From Streptomyces sp. NBC_01283 (GTDB lineage: Bacteria > Actinomycetota > Actinomycetes > Streptomycetales > Streptomycetaceae), in contig NZ_CP108430.1 of the NCBI RefSeq assembly GCF_041435335.1, positions 6,175,001-6,239,000 on the forward strand: a stretch of DNA of 64,000 bases, given 5' to 3'. Under the pieces are notes generated by a model. The model ran no database searches, had not been told where the DNA came from, and was given only the letters and a program-made list of their open reading frames with translations. How positions within the stretch are numbered: position 1 is the first letter of the stretch; every line of letters begins with the position of its first letter. Shown here piece by piece: positions 45,739 through 53,399 of the stretch. Both the position numbers and the translations under genes were made by a program.

Positions 45739-45860
45739 GGGGCGGCGCCACCGGGGCGTGCGTTTACCTTCCGGTGCGCGATCTGGTCGTGGGCGTCCGG
45801 TGCGTAATCCGGCCAAGGGTCATGCTTTTGGCGTTCTCCGGAGCCGGTGTGCAGTTCGCC

Positions 45861-45906
45861 TTTTCCGGCAGGGATTTCCCGTCTCTTCCGGCAGGGATTT
45901 CCGGTC
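45861..45906. repeat. Two tandem 23-bp repeats at the 3' end of an SDR gene
   Basis: Units TTTTCCGGCAGGGATTTCCC+GTC (45861-45883) and TCTTCCGGCAGGGATTTCCG+GTC (45884-45906) differ at three bases. They lie 2 bp past the stop of the minus-strand SDR at 45909, between convergent genes. Confidence 0.75.
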
Positions 45907-45908
45907 GC

Positions 45909-46847
45909 TCACCCCTTCAGTGACGGATACCGCACCCCCGTCAACCCCTCCGAAGCCACCCACAGCCGCTCCGCCGCCGTGTCGTTCAGGGTCCACTTGG
46001 CCCGCCAGGATCGTCCCGGCGCCCCCTGCCACCCCAGCACCCGAGGCCCGGTGAACGAGTCGGGGCGGACGCCCGGCGCCGTGGCCGCGTACAGCGTCGG
46101 CAGTGCGCCGGACGTCGCGGGCTGGGCCAGGACGCGGTTGCCGAGACCCATCACGCGCTCGGCGATCTTGCGCCCCTCCATCTTGGGTCCGGCGGCCTGG
46201 AGGTTCGTCTCCGCGTAGCCGGGATGCGCCGCGGCGGCCACGACGTCCGAGCCGGCCGCCGCGAGGTGCCGCGCCAGCTCGTGGACGAAGAGGAGGTTCG
46301 CCGTCTTGGAGCGGCCGTAGGCGATCCAACGCCGGTAGTTCCGCTCGCTGTTGAGGTCGCCCATGTCGATGTTGCCCAGGGCGTGGAAGGCGCTGGAGAC
46401 CGTGACGATCCTGGCCCCCGGCGTCCTGAGGAGCCGGGGCAGCAGCAGCCCGGTGAGCGCGAAGTGGCCCAGGTGGTTGACGCCGAACTGCGTCTCGAAG
46501 CCGTCCGCCGTCTGCCGGTAGGGCAGCGCCATCACGCCCGCGTTGTTGACGAGGAGATCGAGGCCGCCGCCCTCGTCGTCACGGTCGTACGCCTCCGCGA
46601 ACAGCCGCACCGACCCCAGATCCGCCAGGTCGAGCCGCCTGAACTCCGCCTCCGCCGAAGGTACTTCGGAACGCAACTGCTCCAGCGCCCGCGTCCCCCG
46701 CTCCTCGCTGCGGCAGGCGAGGACCACGCGCGCGCCACGGCGGGCGAGTTCGCGTGCGGTGACATAGCCGATGCCGCTGTTGGCGCCGGTGACCACGGCG
46801 CTGCGGCCGCTCTGGTCGGGGATGTCGCTCGCGTTCCAGCCCGTCAT
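45909..46847 (-). CDS. Short-chain dehydrogenase/reductase (retinol-dehydrogenase-like)
   Basis: A 312-residue SDR. The cofactor loop is AVVTGANSGIGYVTARELAR, NNAGV occurs in LLVNNAGVMALPYRQTADGF, and the catalytic Ser and Tyr-Lys are in IVTVSSAFHALGNID and WIAYGRSKTANLLFVHELAR. The long C-terminus and GVNHLGHFALTGLLLP match the classical retinol-dehydrogenase/WW-oxidoreductase-like group. It uses NADP(H); substrate unknown. The stop is separated from a two-unit 23-bp repeat by 2 bp. Confidence 0.9.
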   Translation of the reverse strand: MTGWNASDIPDQSGRSAVVTGANSGIGYVTARELARRGARVVLACRSEERGTRALEQLRSEVPSAEAEFRRLDLADLGSVRLFAEAYDRDDEGGGLDLLVNNAGVMALPYRQTADGFETQFGVNHLGHFALTGLLLPRLLRTPGARIVTVSSAFHALGNIDMGDLNSERNYRRWIAYGRSKTANLLFVHELARHLAAAGSDVVAAAAHPGYAETNLQAAGPKMEGRKIAERVMGLGNRVLAQPATSGALPTLYAATAPGVRPDSFTGPRVLGWQGAPGRSWRAKWTLNDTAAERLWVASEGLTGVRYPSLKG

Positions 46848-46927
46848 GACACAGCTCCTTCTGCTCCCTCTGCCTGGGCACGCCTGTTCCTACTCAAGAG
46901 TAGGCAGTGCGAGCCCAGGGCGGGGCG

Positions 46928-47713
46928 TCAGGCTGCGGCACCCCCGTCGATCACCAGATCCGCACCGACCACCGACGCCGATTCGTCCGAGGCGAGGTAG
47001 AGCACGGCCGCCGCGACCTCTTCGGTCGACGAGACGCGGCCGAGCGGCGTCGCGCTCCTCATCCGCTCGGCGCGCTCGGCCTCGCTCTCGCCCGGGCGCA
47101 GGGACATGGTGGTGTCCGAGGATCCGGGGCTCACCGCGTTGATCCGTATGCCGTCCCCGATGTACTCGATCGCGGCGCCCTTGGTCAGTGCGGATACGGC
47201 TGCCTTGGTGGCGCCGTATCCGATGGTGCCCGGAAGGCTGGTGTGGGCGCCCAGGTTGGAGGAGATGTTGACGATCGCCCCGCCGTTCGGCTGCGTGCGC
47301 ATCTGCTTCACCTCGGCCTGGAGGGCGAGCAGGACGCCGGTGACGTTGATGTCGAGCATCGTCCGCCAGTCCTCCTCGGGCAGCTCGGCGACGAGCTGCC
47401 CGGCGCGCAGGACGCCCGCGTTGTTGACGGCCACGTCCAGGGAGCCGAACCGCTCGACGGTGGCGTCGACGAGCGCCGCGAGGTCTTCGGAGCGCGAGAC
47501 GTCGGCGGTGACGGCGAGCGCTGTGCCGCCCGCCTCCTCGATGAGCCCCACGGTCTCCTTGAGCGGGACCTCGGTACGTCCGGCGACGACGACGTTCGCG
47601 CCCTCGGCGGCGAAGGCGAGCGCCATGGCACGGCCGAGGCCGGAGCCGCCGCCGGTGACGAGGGCCGTGCGGCCGGCGAAACGGGTACGCGCCGCTGAAG
47701 TCGCTGCAGTCAT
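46928..47713 (-). CDS. Short-chain dehydrogenase/reductase (glucose-1-dehydrogenase-like)
   Basis: A 261-residue classical SDR: TALVTGGGSGLGRAMALAFA (cofactor), DVAVNNAGVLRAGQLVAELP, IVNISSNLGAHTSLPGTIGY with the YGATK catalytic pair, and INAVSPGSSDTTMSLRPGES. The ATG at 47713 follows AAAGGA. A 20-bp operator in its promoter matches the one before the upstream TetR gene, so it is almost certainly under that repressor. Such enzymes reduce small carbonyl compounds. Confidence 0.92.
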   Translation of the reverse strand: MTAATSAARTRFAGRTALVTGGGSGLGRAMALAFAAEGANVVVAGRTEVPLKETVGLIEEAGGTALAVTADVSRSEDLAALVDATVERFGSLDVAVNNAGVLRAGQLVAELPEEDWRTMLDINVTGVLLALQAEVKQMRTQPNGGAIVNISSNLGAHTSLPGTIGYGATKAAVSALTKGAAIEYIGDGIRINAVSPGSSDTTMSLRPGESEAERAERMRSATPLGRVSSTEEVAAAVLYLASDESASVVGADLVIDGGAAA

Positions 47714-47727
47714 GGCAGAATCCTTTT

Positions 47728-47747
47728 CTTGAACGATCGGTTCAGTA
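47728..47747. promoter_or_regulatory. TetR operator upstream of the SDR gene
   Basis: CTTGAACGATCGGTTCAGTA contains the near-palindrome TGAACGATCGGTTCA. It matches the site at 48417-48436 (read in reverse) at 16 of 20 positions. It lies 14 bp upstream of the SDR ATG. Confidence 0.8.
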
Positions 47748-47814
47748 TGAGGGCATGAAAAAAGAAGGCCAGCGGAGGGGCTGAGCGGAAAGGCCGGTCG
47801 GGCAGGCTCAGTGC

Positions 47815-48399
47815 TCAGTCGAGCAGGCTCAGCGCCTGTTCCGTGGCGTCCCGCACCCGTGCCGGGTCCTTCGACGCCTTGCCGATCACGCGCAGCCCCT
47901 GCATCAGGGTCAGCAGCATGCGCGCGAGGGCGAGCGGGTCGCGGTCCTCCGGGAGCTCGCCCTGCGCCTGCGCGCGGACGAGCGCCGAGTGCAGCAGCGT
48001 CTCCATGTACTCCCAGTTGCGCTCGACGCAACGGGTGGCGGCCTCGTCGTGCGGGCCCAGTTCGGCTGCCGTGTTGGTGATGAAGCAGCCGTTCAGACGC
48101 CCCTCGTCGGAGGCCGCCTCGCCGCCGAAGCGGCGCACCACCGAGCGGACGGCGGGCAGCGCGGGCCCCGGCTGCGAGAGCTCGCCGAGCAGGCGGGGGT
48201 TCTGGAGTGCGGCGTACCGGTCCAGTGCCTTCAGGTACAGCTCGTGCTTGTTGCCGAACGTCGCGTAGATGCTGGCGCGTCCGATGCCCAGCTCCTCGAC
48301 GAGGTCCGCCATCGACGTCGCCTCGTAGCCGCGCCGCCAGAACAGCTCTAGGGCCGACTGGAGCGCGGCGTCCGGATCGAATTCCTTGGTCCTGGCCAC
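47815..48399 (-). CDS. TetR family repressor (AcrR-like)
   Basis: A 194-residue TetR protein. The DNA-binding domain reads DPDAALQSALELFWRRGYEA, TSMADLVEELGIGRASIYAT and FGNKHELYLKALDRYAALQN. The ligand domain includes GCFITNTAAELGPHDEAATR and MQGLRVIGKASKDPARV, typical of the YxaF/AcrR-like group. The GTG at 48399 is chosen because the longer frame runs through the operator. The SDR lies downstream on the same strand with its own operator copy, so this repressor probably controls itself and the SDR. Confidence 0.9.
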   Translation of the reverse strand: MARTKEFDPDAALQSALELFWRRGYEATSMADLVEELGIGRASIYATFGNKHELYLKALDRYAALQNPRLLGELSQPGPALPAVRSVVRRFGGEAASDEGRLNGCFITNTAAELGPHDEAATRCVERNWEYMETLLHSALVRAQAQGELPEDRDPLALARMLLTLMQGLRVIGKASKDPARVRDATEQALSLLD

Positions 48400-48416
48400 G
48401 AGGAGAGAGTAAGCAA

Positions 48417-48436
48417 TACTGGAACGGTCGGTCAAG
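48417..48436. promoter_or_regulatory. TetR operator upstream of tetR
   Basis: TACTGGAACGGTCGGTCAAG; the reverse complement CTTGACCGACCGTTCCAGTA aligns with the site at 47728-47747. It lies 17 bp upstream of the tetR start, suited to autoregulation. Confidence 0.78.
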
Positions 48437-48448
48437 TAATGTTTCTGG

Positions 48449-48772
48449 TCAGGCGAGCCGGACCCTGTGCGTCTCCACCGTCACCGAGTCGTCGTCCAGG
48501 CACCGGCCCGTCTCCAGGTCGAACCGCTGCTTCAGGAGCGGTGAGGCGACGAACGGCCGGCCCGCCGCCGCGCCGAGCAGCCCGCGCGAGAGCACCGCCG
48601 CGCCCGTGAAAGGGTCGCGGTTGTCGATCGCGTACGCGCGGCCCGCGCGGTCGATGAAGAGTGCGGCCTGGCGGCCGTCGGGGAGCAGTGCGGCGATGCC
48701 GCGGCCCGGCGTCAGGTGCGCGCGGTCGCAGACCTCGAACCAGTTGTCTTCCAGGCGGAGTTGAATGCTCAT
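48449..48772 (-). CDS. nirD: Nitrite reductase (NADH) small subunit, Rieske-like NirD
   Basis: A 107-residue NirD. It has the Rieske fold without the cluster ligands, as in the family: VCDRAHLTPGRGIAALLPDG, RAYAIDNRDPFTGAAVLSRG and FVASPLLKQRFDLETGRCL. The ATG at 48772 shares a base with the nirB TGA. It stabilises or assists NirB in six-electron reduction of nitrite to ammonium for assimilation. Confidence 0.95.
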   Translation of the reverse strand: MSIQLRLEDNWFEVCDRAHLTPGRGIAALLPDGRQAALFIDRAGRAYAIDNRDPFTGAAVLSRGLLGAAAGRPFVASPLLKQRFDLETGRCLDDDSVTVETHRVRLA

Positions 48773-51378
48773 CAGGATGCAGCACCTTCCAGGTCGCGAG
48801 GGCGGGAGCCGATGGAGAGCAGCGGCAGGTCCGGCTTGATCTGGTCCCGTTCCGGGACGAAGCTCACGGTCGGGTCCGGGACGTCCGGCGCGTTCACGAA
48901 GGACACGAACCGCGCCAGGCGCTCGGGGTCGTTGATGGTCTCGGACCACTCGTCGCGGTAGTGCGCGACATGGTCGGCCATCAGGGCCTCCAGCTCGTCG
49001 CAGAGCCCGAGCGAGTCATGGACGACCACGTCCCGTACGTGGTCGAGGCCGCCCTCGATCCGCTCCAGCCACGTCGAGGTGCGCTCGAGGCGGTCCGCCG
49101 TACGGATGTAGAACATCAGGAACCGGTCGATGAGGCGCACCAGTTCGGCGTCGGACAGGTCCTGCGCGAGCAGATCCGCGTGGCGCGGGGTGGCGCCGCC
49201 GTTGCCGCCCACGTAGAGGTTCCAGCCGCTCGACGTGGCGATGACGCCGAAGTCCTTGGACTGGGCCTCCGCGCACTCGCGGGCGCAGCCCGACACGGCC
49301 GACTTCAGCTTGTGCGGGGAGCGCAGGCCCCGGTAGCGCAGCTCCAGGTCGATCGCCATCCGGACCGAGTCCTGGACGCCGTAGCGGCACCAGGTCTGCC
49401 CGACGCACGACTTCACCGTCCGCAGCGACTTCCCGTACGCGTGACCAGACTCGAACCCCGCGTCCACCAACCGCGTCCAGATCAGCGGCAGTTGTTCGAC
49501 GCGCGCGCCGAACATGTCGATGCGCTGGCCGCCGGTGATCTTGGTGTAGAGGCCGAAGTCCCTTGCCACCTCGCCGATCACGATCAGCTTGTCCGGGGTG
49601 ATCTCGCCGCCGGGGATGCGCGGCACGACCGAATAGGAGCCGTTCTTCTGGAGGTTGGCGAGGAAGTGGTCGTTCGTGTCCTGGAGTGAGGCCTGCTCGC
49701 CTTCGAGCACGTAGCCGTCGGCGCCGATCGTCGGGGCCAGCGAGGCGATGATCGAACCGACCGTCGGCTTGCAGGTCTCGCAGCCCTCCGTGCCACGGGC
49801 GGACTCGCGGCCGTGGGAGTCCAGGAGCCGCCGGTAGGAGGTGATCCCCAGGGTGTGGACGATCTCGTACAGCTCCTGGCGGGTCTGGGCGAAGCAGCCG
49901 CACAGGCCCTTGTCGACCTCGACGCCCGACGCCTCCAGCTCGTCGTTGACCAGCTGGCCGAGCACCTTCACGCAGCTGCCGCAGCCCGTACCGGCCTTGG
50001 TGCACTTCTTGACCTCGGGCACGGTGGTGCAGCTGTGCTCGGTGACGGCGCCGCGGATCGAGCCCTTGGTGACGTTGTGGCAGGAGCAGATGACCGCGGA
50101 GTCCGGCAGCGAGGACGGGCCGAGCGCCACCGGGCCGCCCGCGCCCGCGGGGAGCACCAGCTGCTCGGGCGAGACCGGCGGGACGCTGCCGGTCATCGGC
50201 CGCAGCACGCCGTACGCCTCCGCGTCGCCGACCAGGACGCCGCCGAGCAGCTCGCCGCCCGAGCCGATGACCAGCTTCTTGTACGTGCCCGAGCGCGAGT
50301 CCGAGTAGACGACGTCCAGGCAGTCCGGGGTCGCGCCGTGCGCGTCGCCGAAGGAGGCGACATCCACACCGAGGAGCTTCAGCTTCGTCGACAGGTCGGC
50401 GCCGGTGAAGCTCGACTCCTCCGTGGCGATCGCGGCGGCGACGGTCTCGGCCATCTCGTAGCCGGGCGCGACGAGTCCGTAGACCCGGCCGTCCGACGCC
50501 TGGGCGCACTCGCCGATCGCGTACACGGCGGGGTCGCTGGTGCGGCACTGCTCGTCGACGATGATGCCGCCGCGCTCGCCCACGGAAAGCCCGCTGTCGC
50601 GGGCGAGTTGGTCGCGGGGCCGGACACCGGCGGAGAACACGACCAGATCGGTGGTGAGTTCACTGCCGTCCGACAGCTTCATTCCGCTGACGGCACCTTC
50701 CGTGCTGACGATCTCCTGGGTGCCGACGCCGGTGTGCACGGTCAGGCCCATGCCGGTGATGGTGCGCAGGAGGGCCGCGCCGCCGCCCTCGTCGACCTGT
50801 ACGGGCATCAGTCGCGGAGCGAACTCCACGACGTGCGTGTCGAGTCCGAGGCCGCGCAGCGCGCCCGCCGCCTCAAGTCCGAGCAGTCCGCCGCCGACGA
50901 CGGCGCCGGTCGTGGCGTACGTCTTGGCGTACTCCTCGATGGCGAGCAGGTCCTCGATGGTGCGGTAGACGAAACACCCGGTGGTGTCCTTGCCCGGCAC
51001 CGGTGGCACGAAGGGGAAGGAGCCGGTCGCGAGGACGAGGGTGTCGTACGCGAAGGTCTGCCCCGAACGCGCGGTGACGGTCCTCGCGTCACGGTCGAGG
51101 GTCTCGGCCGGGTCGCCGACGTACAGCTCGATGCCGTGCTTCTCGATGAACTCCGGGTCCGTGAGGGAGAGTTCGTCGGGCGTGCGGCCCGCGAAGTACG
51201 AGGTGAGCTGTACGCGGTCGTAGGCGGGCCGCGGCTCCTCGCACAGGACGACCACGCGGTGCGTGTCGGTGAGTCCGCGGGCGGCGAGGGCCTCCAGGAA
51301 GCGCTGGCCGACCATGCCGTGCCCGACCAGCACGATGGTGTGGTCGCGCGCGCCGTGGCGGGGGGTGTCCGTGGGCAT
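48772..51378 (-). CDS. nirB: Nitrite reductase (NADH) large subunit, NirB
   Basis: An 868-residue siroheme enzyme. An N-terminal FAD/NAD reductase (IVLVGHGMVGQRFLEALAAR, TGAVVGGGLLGLEAAGALRG) is followed by BFD-like [2Fe-2S] segments (CSCHNVTKGSIRGAV ... CTKAGTGCGSCVKVL) and the sulfite/nitrite reductase half with the [4Fe-4S]-siroheme cysteines in CVGQTWCRYGVQD and VSGCARECAEAQSKDFGVIA. The ATG at 51378 is 1 bp from the stop of the upstream FAD gene. Together with NirD it reduces nitrite to ammonium with NADH. Confidence 0.96.
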   Translation of the reverse strand: MPTDTPRHGARDHTIVLVGHGMVGQRFLEALAARGLTDTHRVVVLCEEPRPAYDRVQLTSYFAGRTPDELSLTDPEFIEKHGIELYVGDPAETLDRDARTVTARSGQTFAYDTLVLATGSFPFVPPVPGKDTTGCFVYRTIEDLLAIEEYAKTYATTGAVVGGGLLGLEAAGALRGLGLDTHVVEFAPRLMPVQVDEGGGAALLRTITGMGLTVHTGVGTQEIVSTEGAVSGMKLSDGSELTTDLVVFSAGVRPRDQLARDSGLSVGERGGIIVDEQCRTSDPAVYAIGECAQASDGRVYGLVAPGYEMAETVAAAIATEESSFTGADLSTKLKLLGVDVASFGDAHGATPDCLDVVYSDSRSGTYKKLVIGSGGELLGGVLVGDAEAYGVLRPMTGSVPPVSPEQLVLPAGAGGPVALGPSSLPDSAVICSCHNVTKGSIRGAVTEHSCTTVPEVKKCTKAGTGCGSCVKVLGQLVNDELEASGVEVDKGLCGCFAQTRQELYEIVHTLGITSYRRLLDSHGRESARGTEGCETCKPTVGSIIASLAPTIGADGYVLEGEQASLQDTNDHFLANLQKNGSYSVVPRIPGGEITPDKLIVIGEVARDFGLYTKITGGQRIDMFGARVEQLPLIWTRLVDAGFESGHAYGKSLRTVKSCVGQTWCRYGVQDSVRMAIDLELRYRGLRSPHKLKSAVSGCARECAEAQSKDFGVIATSSGWNLYVGGNGGATPRHADLLAQDLSDAELVRLIDRFLMFYIRTADRLERTSTWLERIEGGLDHVRDVVVHDSLGLCDELEALMADHVAHYRDEWSETINDPERLARFVSFVNAPDVPDPTVSFVPERDQIKPDLPLLSIGSRPRDLEGAAS

Positions 51379-51379
51379 C

Positions 51380-52636
51380 TCAGAGGCCTCCGTCGTTGGT
51401 GAGCAGGTGGAGCAGGGGGCTGCCGTCGTCGGGCAGCAGGTCGTCGGCCTCCCAGGCGCGGGCGAGCGCGCCGACGGCGGTGAGCTCGCCGAGCAGTACG
51501 CCGCCGACGAGCCGGTCGCCGCGCACGACGACCTTGCGGTACGTGCCACGGGTGGCGTCCGCGAGCTGGACGACGTCGTCGTCGGGCCGGTGCTCGGGGT
51601 CGCCGAAGGCCGCCAGGTCCAGGGGAGCGGATCCGGGGTGTCCGTTGTGCAGGGTGAGGCGGGTGAGGGCGCGGGTGCCGGAGTAGGGGCGTGCGTCCCG
51701 CGGGGAGATCAGGGCGTCCGCGAGGGCGTCGGCCTGTTCGAGCGCGGGCGCCGCCAGGCAGCGGGCCTCGCCGGAGTGCTCGGCGCAGTCGCCGATGGCG
51801 CGGATGTACGGGTCGGAGGTGCGCAGCTCGTCGTCGACGACGATGCCGCGGCGCACGTCGAGGCCCGCGGCCTGGGCGAGTCCCGTGCGGGGGCGGACGC
51901 CGCAGGCCAGGACGGTGAGGTCGGTGCCGAGTACGTAGCCGTCGGCGAGCTCCACCGACCGCACGGCCCCGTCGGCCTGCCGCACCCCGCGCACGCGGCA
52001 CTCGGTGTGCACCTCCACCCCGAGCTCGGTGAGATGCCGGTGGACCAGCGCGCTCGCGGCCGGGTCGAGCTGCCGCTCCATGAGCCGGTCGCCCTGCTGG
52101 GTGAGGACGACCTGGGCGCCACGGACGGCGAGCGCGCGGGCCGCCGATACGCCGAGGAGGCCGCCGCCGATGACGACGACGCGGGTGCCAGGACCCACTG
52201 CCTCGGACAGGGCGAGGCAGTCGTCCATGGTCCGGAACGGGTGCACGCCGCGCGGAAGCTCGGCGGCACCTGGCTCGAAGAGTCCGCGCAGGGGCGGGAG
52301 CACCGGGTTCGAGCCGGTCGCGAGGACGAGGGTGCCGTACGGGACGACGCTGCCGTCCGCGCAGTGCACGAGCCGGTCCGCGGGGTCCACGCGGACGGCG
52401 CGGGTGCGGAGGAAGTCGCCGGTGGCGGGCGGGAGTCCGATGACCTCGGGGCCGAGTCGTCCGGAGAGGACGTCGGCGAGGAGCACGCGGTTGTACGGGG
52501 CGTGGGGCTCCTCCCCGATGAGGGTGAGGGCGGTGTCGCCGGACGCCCCGAGCCGCTGGGCCAGGCGGACACCGGCCAGTCCGCTGCCGATGACCACCAC
52601 GGGGGCGGTGCTGGGGCTCGGGGTGGAAGAGGTCAT
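51380..52636 (-). CDS. FAD-dependent oxidoreductase of the nitrite/nitrate assimilation operon
   Basis: A 418-residue NAD(P)/FAD reductase similar to the N-terminal half of NirB/NasB: VVVIGSGLAGVRLAQRLGAS, the signature PYNRVLLADVLSGR, VVVIGGGLLGVSAARALAVR and AIGDCAEHSG. It lacks the [2Fe-2S] and siroheme domains. It is the first gene of the FAD-nirB-nirD operon and may pass electrons to NirB or to the assimilatory nitrate reductase encoded at the right edge. A GlnR-like box and a minisatellite lie upstream. Confidence 0.88.
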   Translation of the reverse strand: MTSSTPSPSTAPVVVIGSGLAGVRLAQRLGASGDTALTLIGEEPHAPYNRVLLADVLSGRLGPEVIGLPPATGDFLRTRAVRVDPADRLVHCADGSVVPYGTLVLATGSNPVLPPLRGLFEPGAAELPRGVHPFRTMDDCLALSEAVGPGTRVVVIGGGLLGVSAARALAVRGAQVVLTQQGDRLMERQLDPAASALVHRHLTELGVEVHTECRVRGVRQADGAVRSVELADGYVLGTDLTVLACGVRPRTGLAQAAGLDVRRGIVVDDELRTSDPYIRAIGDCAEHSGEARCLAAPALEQADALADALISPRDARPYSGTRALTRLTLHNGHPGSAPLDLAAFGDPEHRPDDDVVQLADATRGTYRKVVVRGDRLVGGVLLGELTAVGALARAWEADDLLPDDGSPLLHLLTNDGGL

Positions 52637-52659
52637 GTACGGCAGAGTGCGGGGGCGGT

Positions 52660-52686
52660 GTTACCCGGCGGCATCTTGACTGTTTC
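52660..52686. promoter_or_regulatory. GlnR-like box upstream of the nir operon
   Basis: On the minus strand GAAAC, GATGC and GTAAC occur with exactly 11-bp spacing (52686-52682, 52675-52671, 52664-52660). Actinobacterial GlnR sites are built from GTnAC and GAAAC half-sites at 11-bp spacing (from memory). The middle half-site is poor. Its position 24 bp before the operon start is close for an activator. Confidence 0.5.
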
Positions 52687-52773
52687 CCAGGAGGAACGCT
52701 GCCCTCAGCGGGCGCCGGGGCGGGGTGTGAGGGGGCCGGGGGCGGCCCCTGGGTGCCGCTTGCCCCCCCCCGC

Positions 52774-53274
52774 AGCCATCTGCCGGCGACGGGGCCTCTC
52801 CCGCGGGTTGCCCCGCAGCCACCCGGTGCTGACCGGGCCTCTCCCGCCCCTTGCCCCGCAGCTACCTCTGCCCGAGCAGGCCTTCCCGCCCACCGCCCGA
52901 TCACCCCGCAGCGCCACCTGCCCGAACAGGCCTTTCCCGCCCACCCGCCCGTTTGCCCCGCATCCGACCGTTGCCGAACAGGCCTTTCCCGCCCAGCCGC
53001 CCGTTTGCCGCGCATCCGACCGTTGCTGAACTGGCCTTCCCGCCCAGCCGCCCGTTTGCCGCGCATCCGACCGTTGCTGAACTGGCCTTCCCGCCCACTC
53101 GCCCGTTTGCCGCGCATCCGACCGTTGCTGAACTGGCCTTCCCGCCCAGCCGCCCGTTTGCCGCGCATCTGACCGTTGCTGAACTGGCCTTCCCGCCCAG
53201 CCGCCCGTTTGCCGCGCATCTGACCGTTGCTGAACTGGCCTTTCCCGCCCAGCCGCCCGTTTGCCCCGCAGCGT
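52774..53274. repeat. 51-bp-period minisatellite upstream of the nir operon
   Basis: Units with the core CCGTTGCTGAACTGGCCTTC then CCGCCCAGCCGCCCGTTTGC start at 52968, 53020, 53071, 53122, 53173 and 53224 and are nearly identical (51 or 52 bp). Four progressively degenerate and shorter units extend back to about 52774. The array fills most of the 763-bp gap between the nir operon and the divergent flavocytochrome. The period is a multiple of three, so the array has long open frames in several registers, none with a family match. No spacer-like unique segments exist, so it is not a CRISPR. Confidence 0.92.
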
Positions 53275-53399
53275 CATCGATCAGCCAAATGCCGCCCGGA
53301 CTTAACCCCCGTTGAGCCGATCCTCAAGTCCGCCTTAAGGATCAGCGGTAACTCGCTGACCAGCCACTTCCACCGGCGCCCCGCGCCTAGTCTGCGGCG

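Noticed and set aside
45739..45860. Possible short coding frame between the PH-like gene and the SDR
   Set aside because: No SD or conserved composition; the segment is a convergent spacer next to the 23-bp repeat.
50808..53219. 803-codon minus-strand frame starting in the minisatellite with FSNGRMRGKRAAGREGQ repeats
   Set aside because: The peptide repeat comes only from the 51-bp period being divisible by three; the rest runs out of frame through the FAD oxidoreductase gene.
52774..53274. CRISPR array
   Set aside because: Units are contiguous and nearly identical with no unique spacers, and there are no cas genes.
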